Part shown: positions 1-10,000 of the stretch, piece by piece
Position numbering within the stretch: position 1 is the stretch's first letter
Layout: every line of letters begins with the position of its first letter
Assembly: GCA_963576735.1 (NCBI GenBank)
Contig: OY755178.1
Coordinates: forward strand, 18,414,001-18,478,000
DNA: 64,000 nt
From: Bedellia somnulentella
Taxonomy: Eukaryota > Arthropoda > Insecta > Lepidoptera > Bedelliidae
Direction: 5' to 3'
Notes under the pieces: model-generated
What the model saw: the letters and a program-made list of their open reading frames with translations, nothing else
Databases searched by the model: none
Told to the model about the DNA's origin: nothing
Translations under genes and position numbers: made by a program

Positions 1-1280
1 CACCATTCTATCAGATCACGCTTTTTCTTTTCTATTTTCTTCTTAACCTCATTCTTAACTCTCTTATATTCATCTTCACTATTCTTCACTACATCATCTG
101 TTACTCTCGCATCCATTCGTTTACTAGCTTTAATCGCTAGTAAATCTAACCAAGCTTTCTTCTTATCTCCAACTGCCTCTTTCACATCTTTATCCCACCA
201 ACTTGTTGGTGGTCTATTTGTTCTTTTACTCAATCCACATACTTCCGTCGCACATTCAACCATTGACGATTTGAGCACATCCCATACTTCTTCTATTTCC
301 AATTCATCCTTCATCTCCACGCAACTTAGCCTGTCGTCCAATTTCTTCATATATTCATCTCTAATATTTTCATCCTCTTCCAATTTCTCCACTTTTATTC
401 TCGCAAAATCCGTTGTTGACACTTTAGGCCTGTGACGCCAACGCGTGCACAGACCCTTAAATCGTGATATAACGAGAAAGTGATCTGTGCCAACGTTAAT
501 GCCCCTATGGACTCTGGTGTCAACAACCTTTGCTCTTAGCCTTTCATCCACTATCACAAAATCTATCATACTTCTCTCGCTTCCTCTCTGTCTAGTATAC
601 ATATGGATATCTTTGTGTTCAAACAACGTGTTCGTCACACAAAGATTCCTCTCCAAACATACATCAATCACTTTCTCACCATTCACGTTCACTCTTTTAT
701 CACCAAACTTTCCTAAAACTCTTTCACAACCGTTGCGTGACACACCAACCCAACCATTAAAATCTCCTAACATAACAATTTTCTCATTTTCATCACACCC
801 ATTCGCAACATCGTCTAACAAATTCCAAAACTCCTCCCTCTCGGATAGTGATCTAGACATGTCCGGAGCATACACGCAAATTATGCGCATCCGGACAAGC
901 CCTACCTTCACCTTTATCCATAGGAGCCTTGGACTCACACACGCATAATCTTTCATGCACTTAGCCATCCTTTCAGATAACAGAAGTCCCACGCCTTGGC
1001 AAGCTCTGTCACTCTCGGCAACTCCTGACCAGATAGCTGTAAATGGGCCAAGTTGTGAAACCTCTTTTCCCTTGCGCTTCGTTTCATTTACACAAAGAAA
1101 ATCTAGTTTTCTTTCTTCCATAATCAAACATACTTCATCTAATTTTTCATGCATCCCTCCACACACATTCATCGTACTAAAGCGGGTCTCTTTAGCCCAC
1201 TTTTCGCCCCGTGAGGAACCACGGCGTGATGAGTGGCGAGCCACATCGCCGCCACCGCGTTTAATTGTTTGTAAACACAT
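1..1280 (-). CDS. RTE-clade LINE ORF, endonuclease domain (partial at left edge)
   Basis: Open without a stop from an ATG at 1280 to the window edge. It starts MCLQTIKRGGGD; a second in-frame Met at 1172 begins MNVCGGMHEKLDEVCLIMEE. The apurinic-like endonuclease domain is recognisable from LDFLCVNETKRKG (catalytic Glu), GVGLLLSERMAKC, IVMLGDFNGWVG (Asp and Asn) and a GTDHF block (His). In RTE LINEs this domain nicks target DNA and a reverse transcriptase follows in the same ORF; that part lies outside the window. Fragments of what is probably the same family's C-terminus occur at 16779, 42223 and 59991. The frame is intact across 1.28 kb, so the copy is young. It is not a host gene, though such ORFs are often mis-annotated as craniofacial development protein 2. 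Confidence 0.9.
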   Translation of the reverse strand, partial: MCLQTIKRGGGDVARHSSRRGSSRGEKWAKETRFSTMNVCGGMHEKLDEVCLIMEERKLDFLCVNETKRKGKEVSQLGPFTAIWSGVAESDRACQGVGLLLSERMAKCMKDYACVSPRLLWIKVKVGLVRMRIICVYAPDMSRSLSEREEFWNLLDDVANGCDENEKIVMLGDFNGWVGVSRNGCERVLGKFGDKRVNVNGEKVIDVCLERNLCVTNTLFEHKDIHMYTRQRGSERSMIDFVIVDERLRAKVVDTRVHRGINVGTDHFLVISRFKGLCTRWRHRPKVSTTDFARIKVEKLEEDENIRDEYMKKLDDRLSCVEMKDELEIEEVWDVLKSSMVECATEVCGLSKRTNRPPTSWWDKDVKEAVGDKKKAWLDLLAIKASKRMDARVTDDVVKNSEDEYKRVKNEVKKKIEKKKRDLIEW

Positions 1281-1550
1281 ACGGTTCCCACGAAAAGCAA
1301 GGGAAATATACTGTCCGCCTAGCCAGAGCCCCGCTTGACTAGGTAAGGTTATTTAGTACCCGGAGTTCACCAGGCTCCGGGACGGCGGCACGCTAACGAC
1401 CAGGCTCACCCCTGGCCACGCATCCCTCGGCACGGCAGACCTTGGATTGGTGTGGGGGCTAAGATGAAAAAGCCCTTTTCCCTTAGTCGACTTCTACGAC
1501 ACCCACGGGACGAGATGGGGTAGTGCTATTCTATGCCGACACTACACAGC
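1281..1550 (-). mobile_element. 5' UTR of the RTE LINE
   Basis: On the minus strand the element begins GCTGTGTAGTGTCGGC near 1550 and runs through a GC-rich leader into the ORF. The first 80 or so bases match the head of the short S1 repeats found throughout the window. The sequence interrupts a Helitron whose 5' part lies at 1551-1994, so the LINE inserted into that Helitron. Confidence 0.8.
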
Positions 1551-1994
1551 AATCAACAATATATTTATTTGGATAAAAATTAATATTATGTTGATAAAAC
1601 ATTATGGCAATTATGCATTAAATTCGACCAAATTTATTTACCATAAAAATGGGTATAGTAAGTGAAACTTAAAAGATAGACATATGCTGTCGCGGGCATT
1701 TTTTAGATAATTTAAAGAGAAATAATTCTTTAATACATTTTTTTTGGGTAACTAAAACCGTTTACGCAGCGCACACAACGGAAGCCTTAGTATGAATAAT
1801 TATCCCCGTTTTTGCAACATTATTCGCTGATAGTTTGCTCCTGTTGGTGGCAGCGTAATGATATATAGCCTAAAACCTTCCTCAATAAATGGACTATCCA
1901 ACACAAAAAGAATTTTTCAATTTGATCGGGTAGTTCCTGAGATCCTAGCGTTCAAACAAACAAACTCTTCAGCTTTATAATATTAGTATAGATT
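1551..1994 (-). mobile_element. Helitron 5' part (minus strand), interrupted by the LINE
   Basis: The minus strand starts TCTATACTAATATTATAAAG at 1994 and matches the first 440 bases of the complete Helitron at 52947-53967. The TC start is typical of Helitrons. Its 3' portion would lie beyond the LINE, left of the window. Confidence 0.8.
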
Positions 1995-2040
1995 GAACTA
2001 ATAGTACCGGAATAATCGCCTAAAATTTGGTCATAAGCAA

Positions 2041-2072
2041 ATTTGACAGTACGAAGTCTGTCGGGCCAGCTA
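2041..2072 (+). mobile_element. Helitron 3' terminus (plus strand)
   Basis: Contains GTACGAAGTCTGTCGGGCC followed by AGCTAG: the terminal hairpin plus CTAG end of the same Helitron family. Only the end is recognisable. It faces the opposite-strand terminus at 2088. Confidence 0.65.
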
Positions 2073-2087
2073 GCATAATATAATAAT

Positions 2088-2330
2088 ACTAGCTGACCCC
2101 ACAGACTTCGTACTGTCAAAAGTGTAGACTTTCACGTCGTCAAACTGAAATATTTAACTGACCTGTTGAGGGTCTCTGTCATGGGATGAGAAAAAAGGTG
2201 TTTTTCATAGTGTCCTCACAATTTTTTCACTTTATAAATTTTAAGTTTATAAGTATAGTAGTTTAGCATTGATTCTTTGTCAGTTAGTCTGTTTGACCAT
2301 TTTTTAAGAAAATTTATTGATCCTAAGCTG
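2088..2330 (-). mobile_element. Helitron 3' part (minus strand)
   Basis: Matches the last 240 bases of the Helitron at 52947-53967 in reverse, ending CTAG at 2088. Together with the terminus at 2072 it forms a tail-to-tail pair about 15 bases apart. Confidence 0.75.
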
Positions 2331-2787
2331 CTTTAATGCTGCATATAAGGCGCCGCCTATCTGAAATGAGGGTTCCCTTACAAAGTGGCGCTGTTAGCCT
2401 TGATTTTACTAAAAAAAAATTGGTTAAAATGGCATATTTATTGGATATCAAAATATCATCTGGATCCTTCGAGAGCGAAAAGCGCGAAATAGAAATAGTA
2501 GCGACCGTCCAACGTTATTTTAATAGAAGAATTACTATTTTATTAGATGGGAGTAGAATACCTCTATATGTGTGACATATTACGAGCTCCACTATGATTA
2601 TACTAAAAAAGATACTAAAACAAAATGAATTACCATAACAGGTTTTTAACATTTATGCAAATAAATAAATGAATTTGCAAGTACGATCATATCTCTAATT
2701 AGAAGTATTAATAAATATATAAGTGTTTTTTTTTATAATTTACTCATATATTTTTTGAATTTCACTGCAATTTAAATACATTTAAGT
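2331..2787. other. Unassigned intron/repeat sequence
   Basis: AT-rich. A 79-codon open frame at 2336-2575 (MLHIRRRLSEMRVPL...) has no recognisable domain or splice context. No aconitase exon was found here. Confidence 0.4.
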
Positions 2788-3030
2788 ACATTCATATACT
2801 CACGGCTATATTTCCCTACAAGGGATAACCAGAGCTAAGGAATTATAAATTCCTCAGCCAGTTTTAGAAGTTAAGTGGGGAAAAGATGGTAAAAATAAAG
2901 GTTTTTGGTGATGGGTCTCCAACCGCATCGCCCAAAAATCCCATAAAAATCCCCAATACCCTTAGTCGCCTCTTACGACACCCGTGGGTAGAAAGAGGTA
3001 GCGACATTCTAAGCCGGCACTACACGGCAA
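2788..3030 (-). repeat. S1 repeat (RTE-derived short element)
   Basis: Reverse-strand copy of the window's commonest repeat. It runs from a head containing GTGTAGTGCCGGCTTAGAAT, through GAGACCCATCACCAA, to a tail reading TTATAGCCGTGAGTATATG. About 240 bp, no coding capacity. Confidence 0.8.
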
Positions 3031-3054
3031 ACACTGGTTTTCGTATAATCGCAC

Positions 3055-3245
3055 CATTAATTCTCATTGGTGGGTAGATAGTGTTCTTGCGCTTCGTTTA
3101 CATTCATCAACCTTTCCACTCATGCTCACCTTTTATGCCTCACACTTAAGACGCCTTCTATAGCATATTCTCTATTTGATCTTATATAGTTTTTTTCACT
3201 GTGGTTGTCTTCTACTGACATTACCATCCTTATGGGGTCTATATT
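3055..3245 (-). mobile_element. Degenerate RTE LINE 3' end
   Basis: Reverse-strand remnant of the LINE C-terminus and tail, recognised by similarity to the better copies at 16779, 42223 and 59991. Frame destroyed. Confidence 0.55.
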
Positions 3246-3552
3246 CAATTCATATTTTCAGAACATTTAAGTTAATTATTTTTATTTTCTTTTTTTTTAC
3301 CAATAATTAATTTAGTTTTTAGTATTGTTACCTTTATTTCTATTGTTCTCGGTCTGTTATTTTAGTTTACTTTTAGTCTGTAAGTTGTTGTTTTTTGTTT
3401 AATTGTTATATGTGGAGATTTTTAATTGGCATTGCATTGTTTACTTTATTATTTAGTTTAGTATTTGCTGTAAATCTTCCAAATAAAATAAAATAAAATA
3501 TATGTACCTTTCAAAAACGAATTGCTTCCATCCTTTTAAATAAAAACCAGGA
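3246..3552. other. AT-rich sequence, nothing recognised
   Basis: Low-complexity AT-rich stretch ending with an (AAATA)n run near 3480. Resembles the 3' tail of a non-LTR element, but no coding remnant is visible. Confidence 0.3.
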
Positions 3553-3935
3553 GAACTAGCACGAGCAGTATTTTATCGTCACTATATTGGTTATAATGAG
3601 ATGGCAGTATACGATACTAAGTAAGTGCGTAAGAGATGGCTGCTTTATCCCACGCGATAACTAGTTTAAACACCGCTCGTACTAGCTGGGCAGGAGATCT
3701 AGCACGAGCTATTTTTTATCGTCACGATATCGGTTAGAATGAGATGGCAGTATACGATACTAATTAAGTGCGAAAGAGATGGCTGCTTTACATATATACA
3801 TACATATACTCACGCCATTAGTTCCCATTGGGGGTACGCACAGACTATTGATCACCACTTCGTACGGTCCTGACAAACCTCTTTAGCTTCGTTTACCAAG
3901 CGATATCTAGTTAAAAGGCCGCTCGTACTAGCTAT
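3553..3935. repeat. Tandem pair of small TIR elements (MITE), the second interrupted
   Basis: Two copies of a short unit with ends ACTAGCACGAGC and GCTCGTACTAGCT occupy 3553-3687 and 3693-3935. Each contains GAGATGGCAGTATACGATAC. The second copy is split by an RTE LINE 3' tail at about 3786-3900. Confidence 0.65.
3786..3900 (-). mobile_element. RTE LINE 3' tail fragment
   Basis: Reverse-strand tail with (TATG)n end and the block encoding the terminal RSIVSAYPNGN region, degenerate. Inserted in a MITE. Confidence 0.6.
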
Positions 3936-3979
3936 GCTGAAAGACAATCCACTTGAGAAATTCAAAGTCCAAAACTTAC

Positions 3980-3993
3980 CAGTCAACTTTATG
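3980..3993 (-). other. Duplicated splice-donor fragment of aconitase exon 6
   Basis: Minus strand reads an acceptor-like TTTTCAG, then CATAAAGTTGACTG, then donor GTAAGTTTT. The last ten bases and the donor repeat the end of exon 6 (AAGTTGACTG/GTAAGTGTT) about 57 bases downstream. It could be a 14-nt micro-exon or a decoy donor. Confidence 0.5.
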
Positions 3994-4036
3994 CTGAAAA
4001 AGAGAACACTAGAAAAACGCAAATCTCAACACTTAC

Positions 4037-7000
4037 CAGTCAACTTGACTCCAATAACTTTAGGGCACTTAAGTTCCCAAGGAATGCTCGCCATCACATC
4101 CACGGCATCAGCACCACCAACACCTACGAGGAAATTATTTAATTAGCCTTAAATGTATTTGTAACCTTAATATTTAATTTTCTCTTTTATTATATTTTAA
4201 ATGAAATATGTATATTTTTAACATGCTGTGCCCACTGATAAGGTATTATTACAGAAAATAACATAACATAATAACATAAACGTTCACGCCGAATATCCCC
4301 GAAGGGGTTGGCAGAGGTACTAATACTTCTGAACATCACGTGACTTTGTCACCTGGTGTTCAGAGTACCCACGTTTTGCATGGACAGTGTACTCACGTGA
4401 TAGGGGGCAGGCCTATCGCCGTTTTGTACGAATACACTGTCACATGACTAAGTACAACTCAGCCATATGGGTTTCCTCACGATGTTTTCCCTCACCGTTA
4501 ACAACCATGATAAATTAACCACACATATGTCTTTAGAAAAGACAAATTGGTGTAGGCCCGACCCAGGATTCGAACACTAGTCGTTTGCACGATAACCGAG
4601 TGTTCTACCCACTGGGCTATCACGGTCGCATTTTCAGAAAATATTTATTCAAATGTTGTAAAATGTTTAATAATGTAATTGTACTGTATGTATGTGTGCC
4701 AAATAAATAAATAAATGAGATGTTAGCCATTGTCTAGGGTGTAGAGAACGAGATATCCTATACACATAAAATAAATATATATAAAAAGTTTGCCGTGTAG
4801 TGCCGGCTTAGAATGTCGCTACCCCATTATACCCACGGGTGTCGTAAGAAGCGACTAAGGGTATGGGGTTATTCTAAGTGGTTTGAGACCCACCACAAAC
4901 ACTACTTTATTTCTACCATCTTGTCCCCTATCAACTTCTAAATTTGCCCGAGGAGTTTCTAGCTCTTATGCTCTGGCTACCCCTATTTCAGATTTATAGC
5001 CGTGAGTATATGCATGTATGCATGTATAAGGTAAACGAAGAACTAAGTGATGAATTTGGAAACCCACCCATTATTGAAATTATAGCTATGCGTGTGCGTG
5101 TGAGTCGTCAGTGTACGCACAGCTTTGATCCCAAAAATGGAAAAACAAAGCTCCAAGGGCCATATTTCCTGAACATTTTTTGGAAGATGTTTCTCCCCTC
5201 TCCCCATCCAGCCACATAAAACCCTAAAAAGGGATTTAATAAGCCTATTCTGAACGCGAATTCAACCTATCAAAATATATCTATTCCTGCGATAACCAAG
5301 TGATTCAAAGTTACAATGGGACCTCAAAAAAACCTTTTAAACTAAAGGGTTAAGCACAGCAGCCACTGCCCTACACAGCAAAACCTAGAAAATCAAGACT
5401 CACCAATACAGAGCCCACCAAGCCCGCCTCCATTGGGTGTATGAGAGTCAGTCCCAATCATCAGCAGTCCAGGGAACGCGTAGTTCTCCAAGATGATCTG
5501 GTGGATGATGCCGGAGCCAGGCTTCCAGAAACCCACGCCGTATTTAGCGCCAGCCGTCTCTAGGAACTTGTAGACTTCTTTGTTGATGTCCTGTTTGTGT
5601 GGTATGAATAGTCAGTGTGAGAATTACTTTTGTGACACTTTTAATGTTTGTTGTTTCTTTTGTACATGACATGATAGTCCAGTGGGTAGAACACCCGCCC
5701 GAAAAACAGAAGGGCGTGAGTTCCAATCCTGGGACGGGCCTACACCGATTTGTCTTTTCTAAAGTCATATGTGTGGTTAATTTATCATGGTTGCTAACGG
5801 TGAGGGAAAACATCGTGAGGAAACCCACATGGCTGAGTTGTACTTAGTCATGTGACAGTGTATTCGTACAAAACGGCGATAGGCCTGCCCCCTATCACGT
5901 GAGTACACTGTCTAAGCAAAACGTGGGTACCTTCTCTGGAAACTAGATGGCGCTTGCCATGTGAGTTCAGGAGTATTGGTACCTCTGCCAACCCCTTCGG
6001 GGATAAACGGCGTGAACGTTTATGTTATTATGTTATGTTGTTTCTTTTGTCCAGAATAGCATTGAGGATAAGAAAGAAATTTAGCACTGGGGGAAGAGGG
6101 AAGATCTTCCGCCAGACGGTGGTATGCCTGGGGACTGCGGTCCCACTGTATTAAGTTGGAACTTGTATATATGCTAAATATTTAAGAAACTTCGCAACCG
6201 CGATTTAGGATTTCTATGGCTAATCATGATGACGAGTGTGACGTATATTGCTTGGTTACGTGTTGCTGTGGAATGTGATTCTTCTTGCACTGTCAGCGTT
6301 TCTATGTAGTGCGCGTCATTGTGTATCGACAGCGCGTCGCTACAACACCAATTAAGATTTCGATCTGAGAAGGCATTTGGGAAAGTAAGTCGGGCAATTT
6401 TTCAGTGGCAGTAGACCAGCCACAACAGTAGCTATATTGTTTAATCGGCCGTAGCAGTTAACTGCCAGCCATAGTGTGAACAATGTAATGGTATTAGGAA
6501 TATGCTCGTAAAAATTGGGCTGTAAATATTTACGTATGTTATAAATTGTTAACACATATTAATCGATTCAGCCAAAATGAATGAAGTTCCATTCAAATTC
6601 TTTAAACTTAACAACTTTCAAAAGTGACTGAGTAATTGTTAATTGCGACGGTTTGGCTACCATTTTATGGCATTTATGTTACAGTTTGAAATTCAATTAC
6701 ACAAAAACCTCAACTAAAACATATTTACCTTAGCCCGAGCTAAATCCTCTGTACCCCCAGTCTGCGCCTCGATCAGATGGTCGCAATGGATGGTGGAAGG
6801 CACCGCGACCTTGGGCAGGCCGGAGGAGATGAACTGCAGCATGGCCATCTGGGCAGTCGCGTCTTGCATGGCCACGCGGTCCGGCCTGAGACGGAGGTAG
6901 CTGGTGCCTCGTTCGATTTCCTGGTTAAAGCGGGTAGGGTAAAAAAAATAAACAAAAACGTCTCTTTTTATTTATTAATCGTTATTAACATAAATGAGTA

Positions 7001-10000
7001 ACATTTTAATTACTACAAAACCCTGCAAAACTGTTTTTACAATTTCACTGGGGTACAGTCCCTTTAAAAAAAAAGTAACTATCTACGGTAGTGAGTTAAG
7101 AATAGAACTAAATCGTTTCGGCCCGCAGCGAGTATCATTAGTGGAGACTTAGTGTTTAGGCTTTTAAAGAGATTTTTGGGCGAGATTGTTAGAGACCCAT
7201 AACCAATATCTTTTTGTTCCACTTCCAAAAGCGGCTAAGGAATTTCTTATTCTGAAGCTTTGGATGCTCCTTTTTGGAATTAATGGCCGTCTAGGCCATG
7301 GCCTCCTGCATGGCCACTCGGTCCAGTCGCAGGTGGAGGTATCTGGTGCCTCGTTCGATGTCCTGGTTAAGGAGTGAAAAACTAGTCAGGAATCGCTGTG
7401 TAGTGAGGATTACTAACGTATTTGTTCCCGTGGATGTCGTAATAGGTGACATAGGGTATTGTGGAGTTTTAAAAGACGATTAGGGGATGTTGGAGACCCA
7501 TCACTAATAACATTTATTTTATTCTGTAGCTCCGGCTTTTCTGGTGATTTATAGCCGAGAGTATAAATGTGTAGGTTCATAATATATTTTGCGTTTTGTA
7601 ATGCTCGTAAAACAGTTACTGCTAATACTAATTTTAAGTGCCCCCTTTACAAGGGTAAACATTTACTGTTCCGATGCTTACGTTTCAGAAAGCTCTCAGT
7701 GGCGCATAAATGGAGTAGTGTTACTGGACATAAGGTTTGCACTAATTGCCTTCGGCCTGACCATATCAAGAATTATTGACTCCATCTTAAGTACCTTATC
7801 TCTTTTTGGTACTATAGCCGTGAGTATATCATGTTTAATTTACAGGATTTAGATAAATTAAATGTAGGAGAGCGTATTATTTACTTAAATAATTAAAAAA
7901 ATTTCGTCTTACAGTTGACAAAAATATTGAAATACCATAGCGCTAATACTAACTTGAACTTTAAATCATACCTAACAAAAAAATGAATTTGCAAGCTGTT
8001 AAATTCTCATGTTACATTTAAAAAACGCTGAATTGTTTGTAAAATTTACTCTTTATGTGCCTGTAAAATTGTGCCAATTTCGACCTTATAGCTTTACAAT
8101 AAAAATCAAAATACTTTATTTTCGAGCATCAATGTCTTACAAATACTTCACAATTGTTTTGGTAGACATCCAAAGATAGTGTTGACAGTTAATATTATCA
8201 GCACATCATATCTGGTGTAAACGAACTGTGTTTGATTATCACTTTTCACGTAACACTTGGCAATACTGTGTTGGTTTTTGAGTTAACACTACTACTTCAC
8301 GGTGTTATTATCAAAAGAGATGGTCAAGTTTCCCTATTGCCATGTAGTGCCGGCTTAGAATCTCACTACCCCCTTCTACCCACGGGTGTCGTAAGAGGCG
8401 ACAAAGGGTATGGGGCTTTTTAAGTGGATTTTTTGGGCAATGCGGTTAGAGACCCATCACCAACGATACTTTATTTCTACCATCGTCTCCCCTATCAACT
8501 TTCAAATGTGGCTGAGGCTCTAAAGCTCCGGCTATCCCTTTTTGGGATTTATGGCCTTGAGTATATATGCAACTCAAATTATTTTAATTTATGTGTCATT
8601 CATACTAAATTTCATGCTGAAGGGGTAGTAGAGAGAGATACATTTTTTTGACTTGACATGCCATAGTACTGACCTTTGTCCCAACTTGCATTGTAAGGGG
8701 CAGATTAGCACTGTCTTGTGAGAACATGGCATGGCGTAAACTACTTACTCAGTCTATTTTTCCTCACATTTTTTCCCTCAACATTAAAAACTTTTCTAAA
8801 TAACTATTTTTTTTTCTTGGGTTATAAGCCTGTACTTAACCACAAATGATCACAGCTTTTATCCCCATCAATACTGAAAAATTTGATTCCCATAACAATG
8901 TGTATCGCAGTTCCTTATCTATAAGTTGTTAAGTAAATGTGTACTAGATATATAGTTTTAGCCACTTGAATGTTTTAATTTCTTATTGCACATAGAAATC
9001 TAGGTTTCTAAATTGTTTTAATTATTATTTGTGCATTATTCTACTTTGTTCATTTATAGCATATCATACATTTTTAGGTTATTATTGTCTTGGCAGCTAA
9101 TAAGAAGATAATTTTATTGGCAAAACACAAGTAGGAGTATCTATCTAGGGGAGTTTAATTCTGAATATAAAAAAAATAGTTTACTAATAAATTATAGATA
9201 AACAATATAATTTTGGATGATACAGAGATCTAAACTCTAAAATAATTCAAACCCATATCTCCCCATTCAAGGCATACTCTAATCATCTGAGCGGTAATTC
9301 TGTATGATTTTATTTTAAATGGTTGCAAAACATTATATGTTTTTATTATGATAATATGTTTTACGCAATTATACTAACATTATTCTAGATAAGATAAATA
9401 AGATCTGCTTTGGAGGTGTGCATGATAAGAATGCACTCATACTAAGAAATAAGTTTGAGATAAAATTCATTTTCAGTCAGTTAGTCAGAGCTAAGGAATT
9501 AGAATTTCCTTTGCCACTTTTGGAAATGTGAGTGCGGAAAAGATGGTAAAAGTAAAGGTTGTTGATGATGGGTCTCCAACGGCATCGCCCAAAAATCCCC
9601 TAAAAGCCCCAATACCTAAATAATTAGTCACCTCTTACATACATCCACAGGAAGAAATGGGGTACTGCTATTCTATTTTCTACACAGCAATTGTAAATAT
9701 CACTCAAATATAAAAGGAAGCATAGTTTCTGTATAGTGTTTATTTTAAACCACTATATTCTTGACATAATTAAAGTTTATTCATCAGGGATATCAATGTT
9801 GTCCGCTCATAGTAAGAAAATCTAAATGGCTAAATAAATAAAATAATTTCACAAACATCCCAACTATTGTTACACCAAGTTTTTAATTCAAACCAGCAAG
9901 TAACATTCTAGTCAATAAATGGTGTAATAGTTTAATTTTAATTTAAAAATATATTTGATTTATAATAAGTTACAGTATTTAAAATAGTGTTTTTTAAATT

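Noticed and set aside
487..1338. Plus-strand open frames of 153 and 127 codons at the left edge
   Set aside because: They are antisense to the RTE endonuclease frame on the minus strand, which has clear catalytic motifs.
2336..2575. 79-codon frame MLHIRRRLSEMRVPL... as a gene or aconitase exon
   Set aside because: No match to aconitase, no splice signals in phase, and it is surrounded by Helitron pieces.
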